Positions 51,201 through 64,000 of a DNA stretch of 64,000 bases are shown piece by piece (the stretch's first letter is position 1; each line of letters begins with the position of its first letter). A program made the translations under genes and the position numbers. A model generated the notes under the pieces. The model was not told where the DNA came from and ran no database searches. It saw nothing but the letters and a program-made list of their open reading frames with translations. Location of the stretch: contig JAOVVO010000052.1 in assembly GCA_028564675.1 (NCBI GenBank), forward strand, positions 124,001 to 188,000. The letters run 5' to 3'. The DNA is from Onchocerca lupi. Taxonomy: Eukaryota > Nematoda > Chromadorea > Rhabditida > Onchocercidae.

Positions 51201-54200
51201 TACATTTAAGCGAAGCTGAATTGATAAACGTATCTGGTACAGTGGGTTGAAGCCAAATACAATGTAATCCTGCTGCTTCCCACTCTGTAGCCAACGACAG
51301 CAGTGCACAAAAGAACGATATCTGTTTGTAATTTTTTTTCTTTTTTTTTTGTGATTAAGTTATTTAATTAACAAATATTTTAAAAAATTTTACAATTTTT
51401 ATAGTGTCAGCTTTTCCCATAATTTTTTGTTTTATTCAAGACAAAAAAAAGAGTAGCTTACTTGATAAATAAACGTAGCTGCAATAGCAACACCCGTGTA
51501 AAGGCAAAAAATCTGAACTGCTGGAATGCTGCAAAATATATTATTAATTAGAACTTAACTTGGCTAAAGTGACTCCCAAACGAGTCATTTTGCGCATGAA
51601 ACATGTTGGTTGTGCAAGTTGATGGAATTTGCCGACAAAATTTAAGCCCAAGAAATACTACAGTACTTGCAATGAAACTTGTGCTTACTTCGATGTATAT
51701 TTTATGACAAATTTTCCAATCATTGAGTATCAAATAACGAAAAATCGAAGAGAACTTGGGAATTGAATTACTCGAAGAAAGGGCACGAGTCACCTGGTAA
51801 TTGCGCCAACACCAAAGGAAAAGGCATCGGTGAGTGATGTTATCAAAATTGATATCGCAGCATCACTCATACACTCGCCAATTCGTTTTGGTACCGGAAA
51901 GGCCCGATTGGTGTGTCGAACAGCTGCTACCATCAAGAACATATTATCAGTGCCTACTGCCACTACAAGAAATGGCATCACACCAACAATGTCACTATAT
52001 GGTACACCTAAAATTACTAAATCTAGTACCAGAATCGCCTATTTAATAAACTAATATTCTTGATTTGATAACTATGAAGTGAATTGAGGCTGAAGTTTAG
52101 GTCGACTTCTATGGATATTGATATTGAGTGAAAAATCCGCAAAATTATAGGTTGTGTGTTGACATCTTTCATGCCAAATTTGTGCTTCCGAATAGGGTGA
52201 TTGATATGAGTAATGTAATGTTAAGAGAACTTACCGCAAAAACTAGTAATGCCAATACCGGTGATAATGCCCATTCCAGCGTTGATAACACCAAGTAACG
52301 ACAGTATTGGCTTGGAAAGGACCCAATCTACATAAAACGTTCCATCGACAAAGATTAGGGAACATAAAAGCGAGAAGAAGACGAGAATCGAAAATGCTAC
52401 CACGAAACGTGGTATCAAGGAATTCGCGTTGCGTTTCAGCTCTTCGGTTAACGTTTGCGAATGCAAGTAAGTGAAAGTGATCGAAGGATCAGCGGGATAA
52501 TTTTCTAGTGCATCTTGTAATTTCTGTAAATAAAAATTGGTGGTTTTCATCAAGAAATATTGATAAGTTTGTGTGATTTATTCGCATTTTTAGATGCAAA
52601 TGAATGGAATCTGGTTTGCGTGCATCCCAGTCGACGACGTTTATCAAAGCATTCAGTATTAAGGAATCAAAGTCATCGTTTCTTCAGCAATCTTTCAGTG
52701 TTTATAATTCAAATTAGAACATATTTGAGTTATATATTACATGATCTCAAATTCCAGGATTCTTTGTTAGATCGAGTTTTCATTCTCAAGGCAGCGCTTG
52801 TGTAATTTGATTAATGAATGAGGAAATTTGGTCAAAAATCCAGAATAAAATACTATAATTGCATGATATCTTTTGGCCATTCCTAAACAGAATATTCGCT
52901 GCATATTTTAACTGCAATCCGGAAATAAAGTATTAAAAATTTCTGACACAAATATTCGAAAATCCAAAAAGTGACCTTTTCCCATAATCCAGAAATGTAA
53001 CTAATGTTACGCGGGAAGAACTTGAGATGATATATCATAAACCAAGCAAGGCCACCTGCTAATGAAGTACTGCCGTCTGCTTCATGGAAGAGTGATATTC
53101 CACCGAGTGCACCACCAATATATCCACTCCTGCAAAGATCTTTTAAATTAATGAGAAATTTCGACAGCAATTACCGAAAATTAATATTTCATGTTATCTT
53201 TCAATAAAAATCCACCATTGATTATCAATAAATGACTATAAGTTAGTGCCACAGTACGGATCAGTCAGATTTAAAAATTTTGGACAGTAATGAAATAGAT
53301 GCAAACAATCGGTTGCATAGAGAATGTGAACGATTTCCTATATATTTAAAGAATTTTTAATTAATCATATTCATTAGGATTCTTTTTTTTTTTTTGACGC
53401 CCACTTTAAAATTCTAAAATGCATGTTCGTCTATTGTTTTTCTATACAAAAAAGAAATACTTTCCGTGATACGCTGTAAATTTGCTAGGTAAAAAAAAGT
53501 ATCGACGAAAATTAGATGGATGGTGTTAATGATAATGAACAAAGACTGATGAATCCAATCGTTTTTGTACTAACTAACTGTTTCAAAATTACGAATTAAA
53601 AGTCGAAGAAATATTTGAAATCAAAATTATCGTTACTGATGTTAATTTTTCTTTTTGTCAACTTTTATTTAAATCACTAGAAAAGAAAATCTCCTATAAC
53701 GTCATATCAGCTTATCTGTAATATTGAAATTCTTGTAAAATATAATGAAACGAAGTTAGCCTGTCATTCACCCTCTTCCAAATAATTTCCCTTTTCTTCA
53801 ATTTCATCTCTAGTTCAATTTTCCCGAATAATAAATATTTCCTTGAAAATCTCAAAGTTTTATAATCTTTTAAAAAGTGTTCACTAACCCAGAAGACAAA
53901 CGATGTCTTTTGACTTTAAACAAAAATGCTGAATAGAAAATTTTAACCTGTCATCATCCTTTTTCAAACAAACATTTCACGGTGATTTGGCAGGCGATAA
54001 TTTGTCATTTATCTCTGCATCTGATAAAGCTAAGTCTGAGCAAGGTTGACTGTACATTTTTTAGAATGATTATCATTATTATTTTCACTTGAATTCTATT
54101 ATTTGAGTTAAGCTGGATGACAAATGGCTGTCAAAAGGCTGGGATTGATTTGAATCTCGCAAATGAATACCAAAAGGATGAATCGAAATCTTTTTTACAT

Positions 54201-55834
54201 ATGTTGTCCTTGTCTTTCAGCTTCCTAGTTCTTAAATTTATTGGAATCATTCTAATAAATCTGTTATTTTCACAGAAATTTCCAGAAGATATAGCAACAT
54301 TTTTTCTTTGCAGAAGAATTGAAATTGAAAAATGATTAACTAGCATAAAGAAATCATTCCCATTTAAAGTTTTCACCAAAAAAATCAGTAGTGCGAGTTT
54401 CTTATCATCTGGAAATTACATCGCAAAAGTGGATTAATTTTTCAAATAATATCATTTCCACTTTCTTCCACTTACTTCACATATTTTTCAGTGCAAAAAG
54501 AAAAGAAGATCAAAATGTAGAAAATGCTTCATGTTTTTATCACCTAAGCTCGAATCATTTACATGATTTGGCAGCTTTCATCATTCACCATCTTGTTGTC
54601 TGATAAAACTTTAGGAGCATTTCAGGTAAAGATTCTAAGACTTGCTTCGGTTATGTTTAACTTTCAGAGCAATGATGATCTGAAGCTTCTCGATATTTAC
54701 AAAATAACACATACGCAGAGCCGAATCGTACAGTTGGATATGTGATGTTGATGCCATGTTGATAAAGGTCACTGACAATATGGATGTGCCTATTTCCTGG
54801 ACATCCCTCATTACGCCATTCCAAACATAGATCACGATACCTGTGGTTAAATGAATTAAAATCAATTTAATATTACTTAATATTAATTAAAGGTGATTAA
54901 GACATTTTAACAATTAAACCAAGTTTGATCTTCGCATTCAATTGTGATTGAAAGCTACGGATTTTCTAAGACTCCTTGTTTATGATTAGAAGCGTGGATA
55001 TCATTCAAACTTCAAGAGTTAGGATAAGTTTGAAAAAACAAAGAAGCCATGATTACCAGAAATCAGTAGAGATTACTAGTTGATTAACACTATATACTAT
55101 GAACATTCGTTAGATGACATCGATGATTAACAACCAATCATACCAGAAAACGAACAGGTGAGCTGTGAGAGATTAAAATCGTTCATTACCTGTATGTTTT
55201 ACCCATGTAATGCAATTTGACACGATTCTGAATAAAAAAATCCAAACGTCGCACTGCTTCAGAGTATGGTCGTTCCAAGATGTTACCGCCATCTCGACTT
55301 GCCACTATTACCTATCAATTTATCATCACATTATATTAGAATTTTTCGTTTAATCGACTGATTTTGATTATTCGCACTGATATTATCAGCTGTAGTGCAC
55401 ATATAGAAACAAAAGTTAAAATAGTTTTGAAATTTTCTGTCATGCAACATATTTTTTGTCCGAAAAAATCTGAATTTGCAATTTATTTTGAGAATAAATG
55501 AACAAATTCTTGGAGTTTTAAAATCAAAAATCAAATCCGAGAATAGTACCTGTACTTCTCTGGATTGTGTCACTGCTCGACCGGGAATGTAATTATTGTA
55601 ATGCAAAGGCCAAAGGTTATGGATGATTTGTCGTTCGTACTTGCTCCGTGCATTTCGAGGAGTGAAAAGATAGATAGGATCGGTTGTGGGATGAATGTGA
55701 AGAAAACTTATGGAACAAAAGGCGGTAAATAGGACTGGTAGAGCGATGAATGGTAGTGGATGCTGTGCGACGTATCGTCCATATCGATAAAAAAGTCGAG
55801 ATAGCGGCTTTTCGATACAATCAAATGTCCGCAT
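48260..55834 (-). CDS. Patched-related (PTR/PTCHD-type) 12-TM protein with sterol-sensing domain
   Basis: Nematode PTR proteins are RND-superfamily membrane proteins involved in cuticle moulting, lipid or sterol handling and secretion. Exons: 55834-55550, 55311-55190, 54840-54715, 53129-52976, 52523-52235, 52007-51794, 51528-51462, 51321-51080, 51007-50806, 50524-50428, 50250-50058, 49805-49633, 49549-49413, 49256-49029, 48921-48811, 48496-48260; total 2877 nt = 958 aa. The N-terminus MRTFDCIEKPLSRLFYRYG, the TM1 and the YIPGRAVTQSREVQ block are family hallmarks, as are NITYP and SGYIGGALGG in the first large extracellular loop. The sterol-sensing domain covers exons 52523-51462 with the TM4 motif VAVGTDNMF (G344, D346). 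The second RND half has GFSVDYSAHI (G780, D784), the proton-relay-like GxxxD, and ends in a short basic/serine tail. Which PTR paralogue this is cannot be told. Confidence 0.95.
53130..54714 (-). other. Long intron 3 of the patched-related gene
   Basis: At 1585 bases this is the longest intron of the gene. It contains no exon that fits the flanking phases, only A/T-rich sequence with short chance frames on both strands (for example near 54.1-54.6 kb). It could hide an intronic enhancer; nothing specific was seen. Confidence 0.6.
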
Positions 55835-57512
55835 ACATGCAACCTGTTGATAGACGAACTCTGGCAATGAAGCAGTAAAGAATGTCGCTGAAAAGAGTGG
55901 AGATTTAACCTTTGAACTAAGCTTGAAAGATTGACAGATTGAAGAGAGAGAAGTGCTGTATGGTCGCTCGAATGCTTGGAAATATTGACAGTTATGTGCC
56001 TTACAAAATTCATTTCAGCATTTTTACTTTGACTAATTTTCATTTAACAAAATGAAATCCGATAAAATTTAAATAATGAATGCACGAAGAACTAATAGCA
56101 GTGCTGAGTTCCAAAACTATGAAAACAGAAGACAATTAATCTGTGGTGATCACAAATTACAATTGATTTTGAAACAGTTTGTGATTTTCAGAAAAATAAA
56201 TGAAAAGTTTTAGTATCTGAACTGTGCATCGAACAACTTAAACACTATTTAATGGAATGAGTTTATTTTGTTAGAGAAACTCGAAGCGAAATCAAAACAG
56301 TTGTCCACTGCCTATATTATTTATGCCATCGATTTTATGCAAAAACTGAAGGAATTTCAAAAAATACAATCGTGTTGAATATAATAAAAATTCAAGAAAA
56401 ATTTTTGGGAAATCAATCATCATTCAACGAAGGTTCTCCTCGTCTTATCCTTCCATACTTTATCAAATATTTTCATGCACTGTATTTTTTCACTAACAAA
56501 AATTTTTCTTTTATTTCAGGTATTTCAATACGATCCTGGAACATTTTTGAAATTTGAAAACTAATAGGATAAGGAGTTCATCTATAAGAGTTATTTACTT
56601 AAATATCTTGAATTTTCAGTAAAGCATTGTTCAACTTGAGATATATCTATTAGACAGGTAAACTTAGATCAATCTAATTGCAGCAAGGAAAATTGATAAT
56701 TTTATCTACTGAGAAATGCATTTTAAAGTGACATCTTGGACATGTACTTATCTACTGCATCATTAGCATGCTACTACATGTCTCAAATATTATATTAATT
56801 TAATTCGTGGAACTGATCAAAAGTCAAGTGGTAAGAAGAGAAGGAAAGAAGAGAAGAGAACTTGATAGAATGGACATGAGACAGGGTTGATGACCACGTC
56901 CGACGGCAGTGTAGTAAACACGGCAACTGGCAGTAGGGAGGATCTTTGATTGACCTACAAACTTGTCATACCACTCCTCTTGCGCATTTGCACAATGATA
57001 AAAACTACTTCAATACATAACATTCTCTCATCAAGCATTTGCTCGGCAAATAACAAAGAGAGGGAATTTCAAACAACAAATATTCGTGCTTGCCATGCAG
57101 AGTGCCGTTATATCACGAAAAACAGATTTTATTTAAATAATCATACTTGAAAAACAGAAAAATGCATTATATATAATGATTAAACATAACAACTAATTCA
57201 CACAGACAACAATCATTTCCTGCATAGACAATCAGATCATTCGTACCGGTCCTTTTTTCAATTTAGAATTACAAAATTTCAAAATCGCTAAAAATAAAAT
57301 ACGTATCTACAATAATGGTCAAATAACCAACACGGCAGATTTTAATGCGGGTATTCATAAATGTAGGTATTTACAATGGATTGTGATATTGTGGACTTTA
57401 TCGAATAATAATACCGGGAGATTTCCATTAACTTTTTGAGAAATCTAAATCACAACAAAAAACATGAGTCGTCAAGATTTGTACAACTTTAATTGATTTA
57501 TGCATCAAGCAA
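55835..57512. other. Intergenic region between uS15m and the patched-related gene
   Basis: I see no coding sequence. Just upstream of the patched-related ATG (55834) are two candidate trans-splice acceptors (CAACAG|GTTGCATGTATG and TTGCCAG|AGTTCG). The remainder is A/T-rich without repeats I could define. Confidence 0.6.
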
Positions 57513-60113
57513 TCAATTCTTGCGCTGCGAATCATCAGGATGATGATACAAAATTGCATGAGCAGCTACTTCCGATAATTCTTCTATCAATTTTGGTTCA
57601 TATTTTGGTAATTTTTCAGGCATTTCTCCTTGAATGCTTGCGAGTTCTTCTAAACGTGCATTGATTATCCGTTCTTCAACATCCAGTTCTTCTAGACGCT
57701 TCTTTATCTACAAGTTTTGCAGAGATATTCATAGGTTCAGGATAGTAATGTCGCAAAATTATTCGAAAATTTCTGAATAATATTGCTTCAACAAATTTCT
57801 TTTTTTTTTTTTGAAAAAAATTTGAGCCAGAATGTAATTTTTATTTGCACGAATTTATCTAACTTTCAAATTACTTCAGGTCCATATTGTATCCGTTCAG
57901 CAATATATTTCTTGTTTAGTTCTTCCATCTTAATATCTTTTTCCTTTTCAATTCTTTCCTTCAATAACGCTTCCACCCAAGCTTTTCGTCTTTTTTCTAC
58001 CTGCTCCTCAGGACGTTTTGGCACATGATAAGCGATTTTTAGTTCGGATAACACCTTAAATTCTATCGCCAAAAGCGTGAATGAATGAAATATTACGAGC
58101 AAATAATTACTCGGAACAATAAAAACAATAATGACTATTCACAGAAAAAAAATATCATCCCGTCATTCATAAAATCAAACCTTTTCAAAAGCTGCTGTAT
58201 CCACTTCGCGTAACTGTCGTAAGAGTTTTCGACGAAATGCTATCATCAGATGAAGAGGATGTACGATATGAGCAGGCTTCTGTAAAAGTTTCCTTTTTAA
58301 GTATCGAGAAAAGTGATAAGTTTATTAAACCGTTAAAATTATAAAAGAAATGAAGAAACAGAAGAAATTCTATTACCATCTCCAAGATGGAGCTTAAAAA
58401 ATTGATTTTCTTGGAATTGGACAGTTATATAGTACAAAGCCAATCAACAGCAAGTCATTTTTCATTTGCAAGACTTTATGTGGTTTTGCAACTTATTAAG
58501 AGGACCCAATCTCATAATTTCTAGTAACGAAACTATTGTCCCAGAAATTTTTGATTAAAACAAGTTAAAATCAACAAAAATAAAAATAGCATCCGCTATA
58601 CCTTTGGTTTGTTATCTATTTCTTTTACAAGCAAAGTCCACGAACGTATTATACCGGTTGTCCAAGCAACTAAAATAATTTTCCATTTCAATTGATAAAA
58701 ATTGGAACAACATAAAATACTGTCATATAAATTATTTCACCCATTCTTCTATTTAAAAATTGCATACAAACAACAGATAATACGCCGCCTACTCAAAATG
58801 TGACTTTTAGTTGCAAAAACTTTTAATTAGAAAATTTTCGAAAAATATTTAAAAAATTTCACCATTTCATCAATGTTTATAAAATCTACACATAAAGTTG
58901 CTTAAAGTTGATTCTGCTAGCTTACTTTTCACTTCTAATGAGTTTATATCGAGTTTATGCTTTCGTACTCTATCAATCAAAGCTTTTTTCCAGGCATCTG
59001 TGTAATCTCGTCTTTCGCCAAATTTAATGCTGTAAGAATTTTTAAGTACATAGACTTGAAAATCTCAATAAATAATTTTCACAGAATTCTTGCCATTTTA
59101 CTTTCGTTGCCGATATTTCACATGACATCCTATTGCTTTTAACTAACCGATTCAAGCAAATTAAGATCAGCGAATGCTTTATCAAGTAATGCTTAAAAAA
59201 TATGAAAATGAGATCTTTCAATTTAAAAGAATAGATAGATCATAATAATGTGAACTTCTGTTCATAACTTCTGTTTTTCGAGACATCTGCATATCTACAA
59301 ACTTCAGCTAAATGACAAGCACCCCTTATGGTATAGTAAAACGCATTAACTAATCAGTCCTTATTCCACAATCACGACAAATGGCATGCTCAAATGATAT
59401 AGTGAACCAGCATGTTTTGATATGTAGTCGTCATATATGTCTATTCAGTTATTGATTATATCGACAAAATATTGATATAATCCATCTTACCTAAAAATCT
59501 TTTTCACCGATTCCGGTATTCCTTCCCAGTCCAATTCTGCATAATTAGCTTTCGGTGAATTCTCATCAATTTCCGGTACCCAATTTTTTGGCTTTCTCCC
59601 TATCATTTGATCATCACCTTTAAATGTTACTTCTCGTTCACTTCCTATCTTCTCCTTCCATAAAAGCGTCAGTGTATCCACGTATTGTTCATCTCAAAAT
59701 AACATTTACAATTCATTAACTTCTCAGAATATGTCTAAAAATAGTGAATAATATTCTATCAGTTGTACATTTATATTTACGCTCCTATCGCTTATGTGTC
59801 GATATTCCCTCATTTCTACAACTTCCCTTCTTAAAATATAATTGGCAGTAATTTTTCCTGGTAAATACCCAATGCACAATTTCAGTAAAAGATAAACAGG
59901 CTAACCGAGTGGCACTTCATGCGCCAGTTTTTCAAAATGATTCGGATCTTGACGAGCTGGATCAGTTACTTTCATGTGTTTATTAAAAAATGGAAATCGC
60001 GGCCTACTACTCTGTCGCTTTATTGTTGTGAGATATATGCTTCGATACCAATCAATTATTACTCTGCTACATGCATTCTTGCAAAGCAATGCATTCCTAC
60101 AGAACACAACCAT
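57513..60113 (-). CDS. mrps-15: Mitochondrial small-subunit ribosomal protein uS15m
   Basis: uS15m binds the platform of the mitochondrial small ribosomal subunit. Exons: 60113-59906, 59692-59491, 59029-58926, 58669-58602, 58279-58181, 58054-57875, 57707-57513; total 1056 nt = 351 aa. The N-terminus (MVVFCRNALLCKNACSRVII) is basic and free of acidic residues, as a mitochondrial presequence should be. The S15 core runs from about residue 126 to 240: PESVKKIFSIKFGER, then HPLHLMIAFRRKLLRQLREV, AAFEKVLSELKIAYHVPK, matching human MRPS15 [20 protein letters not shown]...FEKICWGLGIEYTFPP. A charged helical C-terminal extension of about 110 residues follows. Bacterial S15 has 89 aa and human MRPS15 257 aa, so the nematode protein has grown at both ends. 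The acceptor TTGAG at 59693 is unusual but keeps the frame. Confidence 0.93.
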
Positions 60114-61683
60114 ACGTCCTGAAGAGGTTATATTAATATTTATCGAAATTTCAAGACGATTTCGACATTTATCATTCTAAAAAATGAGATTATACAGAAT
60201 AGCTACACTTATCCTCGTACAAAATACATCTATGCTGCATCCTACATCTTAGAAATGACCATTAGAATTGACAGCAATGCTTTGTCTCTTTTTCTTTTTG
60301 GTAAGCAATTCCCATCAAAACAGTACGCTTCCAGAAATTCGAAGTAACTCGATTAAGTATCCTAATGTGCTAAGGAAATAGACAATCCATTAAATCAGTC
60401 CACATAAACGATAATACAAGAACAAATCATGAAAAATATATTTCTAGTATGTTAACTGAATTCATTTTAATAAAGTGGCCTGTCCCATATCTGTTAATTA
60501 TTCTTCTACTCTTTTTTCCCCCTCTTTCTTACTAATATAGCACTAATGCATAAACTCCAACACTAAAGTAAAATCCCGAATTATTTTACCAATATACCGA
60601 ATTTTTTCAGACTGAGAAATTTTCTGAAATAACAAAGTTGGCTGTAAAATCCATCACATTTTATCTTAAGAATAAGGCAAATGATCATTTAACTGCGTAT
60701 CACCATCTATATGAATGGTAAATAAAGTGGATGAAAAGCACAAGAACAAATTGAGTTTGGAATTAAAATTATAAACGAAGGAAGGAATTCAACATAACTT
60801 CATAATTTAAAACTCAAAGGACAATAAATAACCACTTTTTCTTTACGAATGCCGACAAAAATTCACTTAAAAAAATCTGCTCAAACAGCATGACAGGAAA
60901 AGGAAGAAACTTAACAGAACTGTGATTTCTGCAAAAAAAAAAACGGACTATATGCAAAGAATTTGAACTAGTGACCATCGATTTCAAATTAACATATCAA
61001 TTTCTGGGGAAACTATAAATATTTCCCAGAAAAGGCACGATGTGATTGATCAATTGATAGTAAACACCCACAACTTCGAAAGCAAAAATTTCACGTGTAA
61101 GGGGTATGAAGATTTTCCTAGATAACAATAATGGCGTTGATAGAAGCAAAAGCAGACCAACAGAAGTATTAAAGATGGGAATGAATTTTGACAAGAATAC
61201 TCAGTATTTTCATGAATGATATAGTAACGCAAATTCACTGACGATAAAACAAATAAAACAAATACTTCAGTTTCCAGCAAATGCAATGCACTTCACGCTA
61301 CATCAATTTGGTGATAACTGCCTGAACAACTTGAAAAGACAGAAGAAAGAGCAAAGAAAATAGGTAGCATCATTTGGAAAAAAAACCGATATTCCGAAAC
61401 GTATTCTTTGACTTCACAGAATCTTTCTTTTCAATTTTATTATTCGATTCCCTTACGGAAAAAAAAGATCGAGATTCACAATTTACTTAAAATTGGCTGA
61501 AAAAAACTATTATTACTTCCCAATGATGAATTTTGTTACTGTATTTCATGAAGAAATAAGTAACAAGAGTGCACTGATTATTAGTTTAAAAATTGAAAAT
61601 CACGGCGGCATGGCACAAAATACAACCAGCACAGAAAATAAGATTTAAAAAAAAGTGAGAGAAAACAAGAAACTGAATCGCTT
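60114..61683. other. Intergenic region between ERM and uS15m genes
   Basis: There is no supported coding exon. A possible AATAAA signal for the ERM gene lies on the minus strand at 61436-61441, about 240 bases past its stop. The 1.6-kb distance is long for a nematode operon, although both genes run the same way. Confidence 0.6.

Positions 61684-64000
<2,317 letters not shown>

Noticed and set aside
53130..54714. Plus-strand frames of 60-80 codons in the long PTR intron
   Set aside because: They are A/T-rich, without start context, splice logic or recognisable motifs.
55331..55549. Read-through after the first exon of the patched-related gene
   Set aside because: A clear CAG|GTACTA donor at 55549 leads in frame to the conserved second exon; the rest is intron.

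Overview
The window reads as nuclear DNA of a nematode, most likely a spirurid/filarial worm. It is strongly A+T-rich, its genes are broken into many short exons with introns of a few hundred bases, and the spliced proteins match animal families with nematode-style members (junctophilin, a patched-related protein, ERM, Mad1, mitochondrial uS15, BIRC6/BRUCE). The species is an inference. All exon limits were set by hand from GT/GC...AG sites, reading-frame continuity and remembered family sequences; no transcript or database was available.

All six genes I can support lie on the minus strand. From right to left (the direction of transcription): an ezrin/radixin/moesin protein (64000-61684, 5' end outside the window); mitochondrial ribosomal protein uS15m (60113-57513, 7 exons, 351 aa); a 12-pass patched-related protein with a sterol-sensing domain (55834-48260, 16 exons, 958 aa); the spindle-checkpoint protein Mad1 (46767-42285, 14 exons, 560 aa); junctophilin with MORN repeats and a C-terminal membrane anchor (34093-25825, 11 exons, 916 aa); and a giant BIRC6/BRUCE homologue (about 22998 to base 1, at least 57 exons, about 2620 aa in the window, C-terminal part with the expected E2 domain outside). 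The four genes complete in the window at both ends add up to whole codon numbers across every junction, which is a strong internal check. BIRC6 has one phase conflict left (6099/5976) and an unsettled N-terminus.

The genes do not form an obvious pathway: they serve cortex-membrane linkage, mitochondrial translation, lipid/sterol-type transport, mitotic checkpoint, ER-plasma membrane junctions and apoptosis/ubiquitin control. Intergenic gaps of 1.5-8.2 kb argue against a tight operon. The gaps and introns hold simple repeats, several long inverted repeats (some pre-miRNA-like), two recent-looking tandem duplications, a decayed retroelement integrase-like relic near 38.3-38.6 kb, and a bacterial-porin-like reading frame in a BIRC6 intron (8127-8402) that may be an endosymbiont-derived insertion.

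The points most worth checking are the intronic porin-like frame, the intact BIR zinc site in a nematode BRUCE, the 29-bp-stem hairpin in an ERM intron, and the altered RLK box of Mad1. I saw no CRISPR array, rRNA or tRNA.
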